DNA of 64,000 nt from CAIWHR01 sp963713275 (GTDB lineage: Bacteria; Pseudomonadota; Gammaproteobacteria; Burkholderiales; Casimicrobiaceae), in contig CAVQLG010000025.1 in NCBI GenBank assembly GCA_963713275.1, forward strand, positions 19,398-83,397, written 5' to 3'. The position numbers and the translations under genes were made by a program. This document shows positions 40,371 through 48,019 of the stretch, one piece after another (position 1 is the first letter of the stretch; each line of letters opens with the position of its first letter). Below the pieces are notes generated by a model. It had not been told where the DNA came from and did no database searches. It saw only the letters and a list, made by a program, of their open reading frames with translations.

Positions 40371-41000
40371 TCAGCTGCGGTCGGCCGCGTCCGTGGTCGC
40401 GGCAGCGGCGGCCGACTCCGCGATCAGCCGGCGGGCGGTCTTCCCCACCTGGAGCGTGTCCCAGTAGGCGTACGCGCCGACGGCCGCGGCGCCGGCGACC
40501 GGAATCCAGCGCGACGCCGTGGTCCCGGCGATCCGCCGCGTGATCTTCACGCCGAGGCTGGTCAGCACGTTCTTGAGCGCCCCGCTCGACAGCTGCTGGA
40601 CCGCGACGCGCTGCCCGGCGCGGACGACGACGTCGCGGACGACCTGGCTCGCGAAGTGCCGAAACAGGCAATAGAGCATGTGCGATCGCGTCAGCTCGGC
40701 CGAGCGGCCGTGCAGCGCGAAGATGTCGGCGATCATCTGCCGTTGCACCTTCCAGATGAGGTAAAGGTCGGGCAGGACGGTGAGCATGCCGAGCGGCCCC
40801 GGGGGCAGGGCCAGCGACCCCGACAGGATGGCGGCTCTGCGCGCGGCCGCGCGCGTGATCGCCTCGGCCGCCGCATCCGGGTTGTCGACCGCGTGCGCCC
40901 TGGAAGGCGGAACCTCCGCGAGGATGCGCTCGAGGGTGCCCGCGACCTCGCGTACGGATTCGCTCTCAGCAATCGGCAGGGGCAGTTGCGGTTTCGGCAT
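40371..41000 (-). CDS. EcsC-family protein
   Basis: A 209-residue protein starting MPKPQLPLPIAESESV at ATG 41000. The central part RRAAILSGSLALPPGPLGML and DLYLIWKVQRQMIADIFALH, then SSGALKNVLTSLGVKITRR and WIPVAGAAAVGAYAYWDT, match the EcsC family. That family has helical hydrophobic segments and no assigned reaction. It lies on the reverse strand just upstream of yedK, only 2 bp from its start, so the two may be one transcript. The function is unknown. Confidence 0.75.
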   Translation of the reverse strand: MPKPQLPLPIAESESVREVAGTLERILAEVPPSRAHAVDNPDAAAEAITRAAARRAAILSGSLALPPGPLGMLTVLPDLYLIWKVQRQMIADIFALHGRSAELTRSHMLYCLFRHFASQVVRDVVVRAGQRVAVQQLSSGALKNVLTSLGVKITRRIAGTTASRWIPVAGAAAVGAYAYWDTLQVGKTARRLIAESAAAAATTDAADRS

Positions 41001-41420
41001 GCAAGCGGTTCCTGGAGGCATTGCACGCGGGCCGCACCGCCGCCAGGGCCGGCAGGGCATGCGCCTGCTGCGGGACCGCGCGGGGCGCGCTCGCCACGCG
41101 ACGGGCGCCCTCGCGATGCGTCGCCGGTGTGTGATGTCACCGCAAGCGACCTCGCGTCGGCAAGATGATCGCAGAGACCCGTCCGGGTGCACAACCCCGG
41201 CCGCGCCTTGGGGGCGCGCCGCGCCGGGGGAGTACGGACGTTTCGCCGGGTGCCGCGGTAGAATGCGCGCTTCGACGCGCGCCGCCCTGCGGGCCCCACC
41301 GCGCCGCCTCCATCGCGCACCGACCATGATCCCCATCGTCGCTCTCGCCCGACCCGTCGCGGTCGGCGAAACGACGGGCGGCGCCCGGTGCGGGTGGCCG
41401 GCCGAGCAGAACACGTAGGC
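41001..41420. other. Gene-poor region with a possible short leader ORF before mobB
   Basis: These 420 bases contain no recognised gene. TAGAAT at 41259-41264 is a possible -10 box for mobB. A 30-codon frame, ATG 41326 to TAG 41418 (begins MIPIVALARPVAVGE), ends two bases before the mobB GTG and could be a leader peptide. I saw no clear riboswitch fold. Confidence 0.35.
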
Positions 41421-41942
41421 GTGCGCATTTTCGGGTTCGCCGGCTGGTCCGGCAGCGGCAAGACCACGCTGATCGAGCAGGTGATACCCCGGCTCACGCG
41501 CCTTCGCTACCGGGTATCGCTGATCAAGCACGCCCACCATCGCTTCGAGATCGACCGGCCGGGGAAGGACTCGTATCGCCATCGCGAGGCGGGCTGCACC
41601 GAGGTGTTGATCACTTCGGACACGCGCTGGGTGCTGATGCACGAGCTACGCGGCGACCCGGAGTTGTCCCTCGAGGACGCCGTTGCCCGGCTGTCGCCTT
41701 GCGACCTGGTGCTGACCGAGGGTTACCGGTCCTACCCGATTCCGAAACTCGAGGTCTGGCGGGCGGCAACCGGCAAGCCGCTCCTGTATCCGGACGATCC
41801 CCACGTCCAGGCTATCGCGACCGACGCCAGCGCCGCGCTGCCACCCACCGCGCGCGGGCTCGTGCGGCTCGATCTTGGCGACTTCGACGGCATCGCAACG
41901 TTCGTGGCAGCGCATGCCGGCTTGTTTCCGCTCGCCCGTTGA
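41421..41942 (+). CDS. mobB: Molybdopterin-guanine dinucleotide biosynthesis protein B
   Basis: GTP-binding protein of 173 residues. The P-loop is FGFAGWSGSGKTTLIEQ, followed by YRVSLIKHAHHRFEIDRPGK and KDSYRHREAGCTEVLI. MobB helps MobA attach GMP to molybdopterin. The start is GTG 41421, directly after the short frame ending at 41418. With moaD and moaE downstream it makes a partial molybdenum-cofactor group, interrupted by an outer-membrane protein gene. moaA, moaC, mobA and moeA are not in the window. Confidence 0.92.
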   Translation: MRIFGFAGWSGSGKTTLIEQVIPRLTRLRYRVSLIKHAHHRFEIDRPGKDSYRHREAGCTEVLITSDTRWVLMHELRGDPELSLEDAVARLSPCDLVLTEGYRSYPIPKLEVWRAATGKPLLYPDDPHVQAIATDASAALPPTARGLVRLDLGDFDGIATFVAAHAGLFPLAR

Positions 41943-42067
41943 CACACCCCGACGCGAGCGGGTAACTTGGAACCTGTCCCGCCTCCGGGCGGTAGCAACG
42001 CGTTGGGACGGTCCCCGGGGAAGACTCCGGAGCGCACTGCGGGATGTCGGATGATGGCGTTTTTGAT

Positions 42068-42748
42068 ATGTATAAACAAATTGTTAAGAGATTTATCTCG
42101 ATTTCGCTTGCGGTTCTGAGCATCGGCGCCGCGGCGGCGGGCGAGCGCACGGCCCCCGACGCTGCAGGGTTCTACGGCGGGGTGATGCTGCGCAGCGCGG
42201 CGGTCGAGGGCCCCGGTCTCGCGTTCGGTCCCGCAGTTTCCGCGTGGACACGATTTGCGCCGGCGGTGGTCGACGACATGGCAAGCCGCACGCTGCTCTA
42301 CGGTGGGTATCGTTTCCGCAACAACGTCGCGGTCGAGGCATCCTTCAATTCCGCGGACCAGTACGCGCTGCGCCCGCTGGGCGAGGCCCCGCTGCGGCGC
42401 GGCGTCGGTCTCGACCTCGCCTCCGGGTTGCCCGCCCCGGGCGACCTGCACGCCTCGCAGTGGAACGTCGACGTCTTCACGAGCTGGTCGTTCTACCGGA
42501 CCATGGCGCTCTATGGCCGCCTCGGCTACGGGCAGGCCGACGGCCTGCCGGCCTTCGGACTGGCTTCGGTGACGACCGATCGCCGGTGGCGGGACGGGGT
42601 CAACTACGGGGTGGGCCTGCGGTACGACATGAGCGCCGCGCTCGGGCTGCGCCTCGAGTACGGCCGGTTCGGACGCACGATGGGCGAGTTGGCCGGCGGC
42701 CTCCTCGAGTCCGACCAGGTGAGCGTCGGCCTGCAGTTCCGGTTCTGA
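42068..42748 (+). CDS. Outer-membrane beta-barrel protein
   Basis: The protein has 226 residues with a signal peptide (RFISISLAVLSIGAAAAG) and repeated amphipathic strands rich in Tyr, Phe and Gly (for example TLLYGGYRFRNNVAVEASF). It ends VGLQFRF with a C-terminal Phe, as expected for outer-membrane assembly. It resembles small OmpW/OmpA-like or OMP_b-brl barrels. The first 40 codons are unusually AT-rich compared with the rest of the window. The function is unknown. Starts at ATG 42068; an upstream ATG at 42044 is in frame but less likely. Confidence 0.8.
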   Translation: MYKQIVKRFISISLAVLSIGAAAAGERTAPDAAGFYGGVMLRSAAVEGPGLAFGPAVSAWTRFAPAVVDDMASRTLLYGGYRFRNNVAVEASFNSADQYALRPLGEAPLRRGVGLDLASGLPAPGDLHASQWNVDVFTSWSFYRTMALYGRLGYGQADGLPAFGLASVTTDRRWRDGVNYGVGLRYDMSAALGLRLEYGRFGRTMGELAGGLLESDQVSVGLQFRF

Positions 42749-42798
42749 AGCGTTGCGGGCACGCCGGGCGGGCGGCGCCGCGTTCCCGGGTCGCAGCG

Positions 42799-43074
42799 AT
42801 GAGCTCCACCCCCGCAGTGGTCGTCGATGTCGTTTATCTCGCCCGCTTGCGCGAGGCGTTCGGGCGTGCCGGCGAACGCCTGGAGCTGCCGTATGGCGTG
42901 CGCACCGTCGGCGAACTGCGCACGCTGCTGGCCGCTCGCGGCCCGGCCTGGTCGGCAGAGCTGGCGCCGGGGCGCGCGGTGCGCGTTGCGGTCAATCACA
43001 GCTTGGCGGAGAGCTCGGATCCGCTGGCGGCCGGAGACGAGGTCGCCTTCTTTCCGCCGGTCACCGGCGGGTAG
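42799..43074 (+). CDS. moaD: Molybdopterin synthase sulfur-carrier subunit MoaD
   Basis: This ubiquitin-like protein of 91 residues has a C-terminal Gly-Gly (FFPPVTGG) that carries the thiocarboxylate. VNHSLAESSDPLAAGDEVAF precedes it. The start ATG 42799 gives MSSTPAVVVDVVYLARLREA. The stop lies 10 bp before moaE; the two are co-transcribed and form the synthase. Confidence 0.93.
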   Translation: MSSTPAVVVDVVYLARLREAFGRAGERLELPYGVRTVGELRTLLAARGPAWSAELAPGRAVRVAVNHSLAESSDPLAAGDEVAFFPPVTGG

Positions 43075-43084
43075 GATTCTCTCG

Positions 43085-43540
43085 ATGGCGGCCCGGGTGC
43101 AAGAGGAGGATTTCGACCTGGCGCAGGAGATCGCCGACCTGCGCGCCGGGGACCCGAGCATCGGGGCCGTCGTGGCCTTCGTCGGCACGGTGCGCGATCT
43201 CAACGACGCGGCGCCGGTGGTCGCCATGACGCTCGAGCACTATCCGGGCATGACCGACAAGGCGCTCGCGCAGATCGAGACCGAGGCCAGGGCGCGCTGG
43301 GCGCTTTCCGGCGTGCGCATCGTGCACCGGGTCGGGGAGCTGCATCCCCCGGACCAGATCGTCCTGGTCGCGGTCGCCAGCGCGCACCGCGGCGACGCGT
43401 TCGCCGCCTGCGAGTTCATCATGGACTATCTCAAGACGCGCGCGCCTCTCTGGAAGAAGGAGCACACCCCTGCCGGGGCGCGCTGGGTCGACGCGCGTCC
43501 CTCCGACACCGCCGCCGCGCAGCGCTGGGCGCGGCGCTGA
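43085..43540 (+). CDS. moaE: Molybdopterin synthase catalytic subunit MoaE
   Basis: The protein has 151 residues and converts cyclic pyranopterin monophosphate to molybdopterin with two MoaD thiocarboxylates. It contains GAVVAFVGTVRDLND, LEHYPGMTDKALAQIE, FIMDYLKTRAPLWKKE (active-site lysines) and ARWVDARPSD. The length and motifs are standard. Starts at ATG 43085. The frame is intact. Confidence 0.95.
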   Translation: MAARVQEEDFDLAQEIADLRAGDPSIGAVVAFVGTVRDLNDAAPVVAMTLEHYPGMTDKALAQIETEARARWALSGVRIVHRVGELHPPDQIVLVAVASAHRGDAFAACEFIMDYLKTRAPLWKKEHTPAGARWVDARPSDTAAAQRWARR

Positions 43541-43680
43541 GCGGCGGGCGGCTGCGGCACCGCACCCGGCGCCCGTTTTCGGCGACGAGCCGTCCCGCGA
43601 CCCTGCCTCGAGCAGGTCGCGCCACAGCGAATCGGTCAGGCCACTTGACCAGTTCGGCGGGACGCGGTAGCGTCCCGTCC

Positions 43681-44610
43681 ATGAGGCCGCGTCCCGACAC
43701 CGCTGTTCTGGCGCTCGATTGGGGAACCTCTTCGGCTCGCGCGTATCGCGTGGGACGGGACGGCGCCGTGGTCGAGCGGCGCGAGGCGCCGCTTGGCGTC
43801 ATGCACGTTGCGGCCGGTCAGCACGCCGTGGCGCTGCGCCGCCTGCTCGGCGACTGGGCAGCGCTCGAGGTGCCGCGCATCGCGAGCGGGATGATCGGCA
43901 GCCGCCAGGGCTGGCTGGAAGTCCCCTACGTGGAGTGCCCCGCCGATGCGGCGGCGCTGGTGGCCGGCATCAGGGCCACGCCCGGGCGCGAACTGTCGAT
44001 CGTGCCGGGCCTCGTCTGCCGCGACGCCGGCGGCGTGCCCGACGTCCTGCGCGGCGAGGAAACGCAGATTCTCGGCGCGGTCGCGGAGGACGACGCGGCG
44101 GTGCTTGCGGTCCTGCCCGGCACGCACAGCAAGTGGGTTTACGTCGCTGACGGGCGGATCGTCGCGTTTTCGACCTACATGACCGGCGAGCTCTTTGCGG
44201 TCTTGTTGCAGCACAGCATCCTGGGGAGGCTGGCGAGCCGACCGAGCGATGCGGCCGCGCCGGATTCGGAGGCTTTCGCGGACGGCGTCGGCAAAGGTCT
44301 GCGCAGCGACGGCCTCACGCACACGATCTTCGCGGCACGGTCCCGCTGCCTGTTGGGAGAACTCGGTCCGGCCGACGTTGGCGACTGGCTGTCCGGCGTG
44401 CTGATCGGGCACGAGATCGCCGCCGCCCGCCGCTGGGCAGGCGACCTCGCGCCCCGGGCGGCACCGGTGCGGATCATCGGCAGCCCTGCGCTGGTCGCGT
44501 GCTACCGGGCCGCGCTCAGCGTTGCCGGCGTGCCCTCGGTCGCCGCGCCACCCGAAGCCGCGGCCCGCGGCCTGTATCGGATCGCCGAGCGCGCGGGGAT
44601 GGTGTCGTGA
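43681..44610 (+). CDS. dgoK: 2-dehydro-3-deoxygalactonokinase
   Basis: This sugar-acid kinase of 309 residues begins MRPRPDTAVLALDWGTSSAR, the DgoK N-terminal ATPase signature. LSIVPGLVCRDAGGVPDVLR and VLPGTHSKWVYVADGRIVAF are diagnostic. It phosphorylates 2-dehydro-3-deoxy-D-galactonate at C6, the step before the DgoA aldolase encoded next. The first gene of the sugar-acid operon; a 140-bp spacer separates it from moaE. Confidence 0.92.
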   Translation: MRPRPDTAVLALDWGTSSARAYRVGRDGAVVERREAPLGVMHVAAGQHAVALRRLLGDWAALEVPRIASGMIGSRQGWLEVPYVECPADAAALVAGIRATPGRELSIVPGLVCRDAGGVPDVLRGEETQILGAVAEDDAAVLAVLPGTHSKWVYVADGRIVAFSTYMTGELFAVLLQHSILGRLASRPSDAAAPDSEAFADGVGKGLRSDGLTHTIFAARSRCLLGELGPADVGDWLSGVLIGHEIAAARRWAGDLAPRAAPVRIIGSPALVACYRAALSVAGVPSVAAPPEAAARGLYRIAERAGMVS

Positions 44611-44692
44611 GCCCGCAGCGCGCAGCGGGTTCAGTCAGCCCGCAGGGCCGCCCCAAGGGCGAAGCCCGAAGCCGGAGGCAGGGGCGAATGCC

Positions 44693-45361
44693 GTGAGTGC
44701 ACCGGCCCCGCCCCGCCCGCTGCGGGCGTACCTCGAGCCACTCCCGCTGATCGCGGTGCTGCGCGGCATCGGCGCGGCCGAGGTTCCTGCGATCGGCGCG
44801 GCACTCACCCACCACGGGTTCTCGATCCTCGAGGTTCCGCTCAACTCGCCGCAGCCGCTGGCGTCGATCCGGGTGATGGCGGAGCGCTTCGGCGAGCGCT
44901 GCCTCGTCGGCGCGGGGACGGTGCTCGACGTCGCCGACGTCGCGCGCGTGGCCGACGCCGGCGGGCGGCTGATCGTGATGCCGCACGGCGAAACGCGGAT
45001 CATCGCCGAGGCCAAACGCCTGGGCCTGGTCTGCGTTCCGGGCGTGGCCACGCCGACCGAGGCGTTCGCCGCGCTCGCGGCGGGAGCCGACGGGCTCAAG
45101 CTGTTCCCGGCAGAGCAGCTGCCCCCCGCGGTCGTCAGGGCCTGGCGCGCGGTGCTGCCGGCGCCGACGCTGCTGTTGCCGGTGGGCGGCATCACGCCCG
45201 CGAGCCTGGAAGCGTACTGGGCGGCCGGCGCAAGCGGCTTCGGCACCGGTGCCAGCCTCTATCGGCCCGGGCGCTGCGCAGTCGAGGTCGCCGCTGCCGC
45301 CGCTGCGTTCGCCGCCGCCTTTCGCGCGCTGCCGGCGCGCACGGCGCCCCCCGCGGCGTGA
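44693..45361 (+). CDS. dgoA: 2-dehydro-3-deoxy-6-phosphogalactonate aldolase
   Basis: Class I aldolase of 222 residues. The catalytic Glu region is IAVLRGIGAAEVPAIGAAL, and the Schiff-base Lys is in DGLKLFPAEQL. GAGTVLDVADVARVADAGG and LPVGGITPASLEAYWAAGA complete the KDPG/DgoA fold. It cleaves the DgoK product to pyruvate and glyceraldehyde-3-phosphate. The start is GTG 44693, in a GC-rich 82-bp spacer after dgoK. Confidence 0.9.
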   Translation: MSAPAPPRPLRAYLEPLPLIAVLRGIGAAEVPAIGAALTHHGFSILEVPLNSPQPLASIRVMAERFGERCLVGAGTVLDVADVARVADAGGRLIVMPHGETRIIAEAKRLGLVCVPGVATPTEAFAALAAGADGLKLFPAEQLPPAVVRAWRAVLPAPTLLLPVGGITPASLEAYWAAGASGFGTGASLYRPGRCAVEVAAAAAAFAAAFRALPARTAPPAA

Positions 45362-45455
45362 CTGGCACGGTTCCGACGTCGTTGCCCCGCCGCCACCCGT
45401 CGACGCGCCCGCCAAAGCCACCCAAGACCCGCCACTTAGATCGAAGGAGAATCCG

Positions 45456-46130
45456 ATGGCAGCGAAGGACCGCATGGCCGTCCTGGCCGCGATGATCGAC
45501 CAGGGCGTGATCCCCGTCTTCTACCACCCCGACGTCGAGGTCTGCAGGCAGGTGATCCAGGCCTGCGCCCACGGCGGGGCGAAGTGCATCGAGTTCACCA
45601 ACCGGGGCGACTTCGCGGCGAGCGTGTTCCTCGACGTGACCCGGTATTTCGCCAAGGCCGATCCGTCGGTGATCATGGGCGCGGGCTCGATCGTCGACGC
45701 GCCGACCGCCGGCATCTTCATCGCCAACGGCGCGAAGTTCGTCGTCGGGCCGGTGCTCAACCCGGACGTCGCCAAGGTCTGCAACCGGCGCAAGATTCCC
45801 TACAGCCCCGGCTGCGGCTCGGCCTCCGAGATCGGCGATGCCGAGGAGCTGGGCTGCGAAATCGTCAAGGTCTTTCCCGGCGGCTCGGTCGGGGGGCCCG
45901 AGTTCATCAAGTCGATGCTGGGGCCGTGCCCGTGGACGCGGATCATGCCCACCGGCGGCGTCGAGAACGACGAGGCGTCGCTGACCAAGTGGTTCAAGGC
46001 CGGGGTCGCCTGCGTGGGGATGGGGTCGAACCTCATCACCAAGGAGCTGCTCGACAAGGCCGACTACCCCGGCATCGAATCCAACGTGCGCAACTGCATC
46101 GCCCTCATTCGCAAGATCCGTGGAAGGTGA
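45456..46130 (+). CDS. KDPG/4-hydroxy-2-oxoglutarate-type aldolase
   Basis: The protein has 224 residues. It begins MAAKDRMAVLAAMIDQGVIP and has the Schiff-base Lys in CEIVKVFPGGSVGGPEFI and the IMPTGGVENDEASL segment. It belongs to the bifunctional 4-hydroxy-2-oxoglutarate/KDPG aldolase family. This is a second, only distantly related aldolase in the same operon as dgoA. A strong ribosome site GAAGGAGA lies about six bases before ATG 45456. The substrate is presumably a 2-keto-3-deoxy sugar-acid phosphate. Confidence 0.88.
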   Translation: MAAKDRMAVLAAMIDQGVIPVFYHPDVEVCRQVIQACAHGGAKCIEFTNRGDFAASVFLDVTRYFAKADPSVIMGAGSIVDAPTAGIFIANGAKFVVGPVLNPDVAKVCNRRKIPYSPGCGSASEIGDAEELGCEIVKVFPGGSVGGPEFIKSMLGPCPWTRIMPTGGVENDEASLTKWFKAGVACVGMGSNLITKELLDKADYPGIESNVRNCIALIRKIRGR

Positions 46131-46135
46131 ACGCC

Positions 46136-47242
46136 ATGACCGACAACATCCTGAAGATCAAGACCGCCGCCGAGACCCGCTGGGACTGCGTCGCCTTCGG
46201 CGAGGTGATGCTCCGCTTCGACCCCGGCTTCGGGCGGGTGCGCAACTCGCGCAGCTTCCAGGTCTGGGAGGGCGGCGGCGAGTACAACGTCGCGCGCGCG
46301 ATGAGGAAATGCTGGGGCAAGCGCGCCGCCGTGGTCACAGCGCTGCCGAAGAACGACCTCGGCTGGCTGGTCGAGGATCTCATCTCGCAGGGCGGCGTCG
46401 ACACCTCGCACGTGATCTGGCGCGACTTCGACGGCCTCGGCCGCAACACGCGCGTCGGCCTCAACTTCACCGAGAAGGGCTTCGGCATCCGCGCGGCGCT
46501 GGGCTGCTCGGACCGCGGGCATTCGGCGGCATCGCAGATCCGGCCCGGGGAGTTCAACTGGGAGAAGATCTTCGGCGAGGAGGGCGTGCGCTGGTTCCAC
46601 ACCGGCGGCATCTTCGCGGCGCTCGATTCGGGCACGGCGGACGCGGTGATCGAGGCGGTCGAGGTCGCCCGCAAGTACGGGACCATCGTCTCCTACGACC
46701 TCAACTACCGCGCATCGCTGTGGAAGAGCCAGGGCGGCAAGGCGGGTGCGCAGAAGGTGAACCGCGACATCGCGAAGTACGTCGACGTGATGCTCGGCAA
46801 CGAGGAGGACTTCACCGCCTGCCTCGGATTCGCGGTCGAGGGCCTCGACGAGCACCTCTCGGCGGTCGACCCGGCGAACTTCAAGAGGATGATGGCGACC
46901 GCCGTCAAGGAGTTCCCGAACTTCAAGGTCGCCGCGACGACGTTGCGCAACGCCAGGACCGCGAGCTTCAACGACTGGTCGGCGATCCTCTGGGCCGGCG
47001 GCGCGTTCTACCAGTCGATGATGCGCGAAAACCTCGAGATCTACGACCGCGTCGGCGGGGGCGACGGCTTCGCCTCCGGGCTCGCCTACGGCTTCCTCGA
47101 GGGCAAGGGTCCTCAGGCTGCGGTCGAGTACGGCGCCGCGCACGGCGCGCTGGCGATGACGACCCCGGGCGACACCTCGATGGTGCGCGTGGAAGAAGTC
47201 GAAGCGGTGATGCAGGGCAAGGGCGCCCGCGTCGTCCGTTGA
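46136..47242 (+). CDS. PfkB-family sugar kinase (2-keto-3-deoxygluconate kinase-like)
   Basis: This ribokinase-like enzyme of 368 residues contains CVAFGEVMLRFDPGFGRVR, WEGGGEYNVARAMRKCWG, TIVSYDLNYRASLWKSQGG and VGGGDGFASGLAYGFL. The last contains the catalytic Asp in GGGD, where GAGD is usual. It is likely to phosphorylate 2-keto-3-deoxygluconate or a related acid, making substrate for the preceding aldolase. It begins 5 bp after that gene's stop, so the two are tightly linked. Confidence 0.88.
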   Translation: MTDNILKIKTAAETRWDCVAFGEVMLRFDPGFGRVRNSRSFQVWEGGGEYNVARAMRKCWGKRAAVVTALPKNDLGWLVEDLISQGGVDTSHVIWRDFDGLGRNTRVGLNFTEKGFGIRAALGCSDRGHSAASQIRPGEFNWEKIFGEEGVRWFHTGGIFAALDSGTADAVIEAVEVARKYGTIVSYDLNYRASLWKSQGGKAGAQKVNRDIAKYVDVMLGNEEDFTACLGFAVEGLDEHLSAVDPANFKRMMATAVKEFPNFKVAATTLRNARTASFNDWSAILWAGGAFYQSMMRENLEIYDRVGGGDGFASGLAYGFLEGKGPQAAVEYGAAHGALAMTTPGDTSMVRVEEVEAVMQGKGARVVR

Positions 47243-47258
47243 ACAAGGAGCATTGAGG

Positions 47259-48002
47259 ATGCACTCGACGTATCGTTCGGACCTGTTCGCGGGCCAGGTG
47301 GCGCTCGTTTCGGGGGGCACCAGCGGCATCGGTGCCGCCATCGGCGACGCGCTGGCCGCCCACGGCGCCAAGGTGACCGTCACCGGCGCGACCGCCGCGG
47401 AGGCCGCGGCCGCGCGCTCGCGGCCCGGATTCGCGGCGGGCGAGGCGGTCGTGCTCGACGTGCGCGACCCGAAGGCCGTCAGCGCGCGGCTCGACGCGAT
47501 GCCGCGGCTCGACATCCTGGTCAACTGCGCCGGAACGCTCAAGCGCGGCGCCGAGCACGACCCGCAGGTGTTCGACGACGTCGTCGACATCAACCTCGGC
47601 GGGACGATGCGCCTGTGCGCCGGCGCGCGATCGAAGCTTGCCGTCCACGGTGGATCGATCGTCAACACCGCGTCGATGCTGTCGTTCTTCGGCGGCGCTC
47701 TGGTGCCGGGCTACAGCGCGAGCAAGGGCGGCGTCGCGCAGCTGACCAAGTCGCTGGCGATCGCCTACGCCGCGGAGAAGATCCGCGTCAACGCGGTCGC
47801 GCCCGGCTGGATCGCGACCCAGCTCACGGCGCCGCTGCAGGCGGACCCCACCCGCAATGCGGCGATCCTCGGCCGCACACCGATGGGACGCTGGGGCCTG
47901 CCGGACGACGTCGCGCACGTCGTGCTGTTCCTCTGTTCGCCGGCGGCCGCGTTCGTAACCGGCGCGATCGTGCCCGTCGACGGCGGCTATCTGGTGGCGT
48001 GA
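47259..48002 (+). CDS. SDR oxidoreductase, KduD-like
   Basis: A short-chain dehydrogenase of 247 residues. Cofactor motif is ALVSGGTSGIGAAIGDAL; the active site is the Ser in IVNTASMLSFFGG and YSASKGG. The C-terminal AAFVTGAIVPVDGGYLVA is classical. In the context of a KDG-type kinase and aldolase, oxidation or reduction of a keto-deoxy sugar acid (KduD-like) is the simplest guess. AAGGAG at 47245-47250 supports ATG 47259 as start. The last gene of the operon, convergent with phaC. Confidence 0.82.
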   Translation: MHSTYRSDLFAGQVALVSGGTSGIGAAIGDALAAHGAKVTVTGATAAEAAAARSRPGFAAGEAVVLDVRDPKAVSARLDAMPRLDILVNCAGTLKRGAEHDPQVFDDVVDINLGGTMRLCAGARSKLAVHGGSIVNTASMLSFFGGALVPGYSASKGGVAQLTKSLAIAYAAEKIRVNAVAPGWIATQLTAPLQADPTRNAAILGRTPMGRWGLPDDVAHVVLFLCSPAAAFVTGAIVPVDGGYLVA

Positions 48003-48019
48003 GGGGCCAGGAGCGAATC

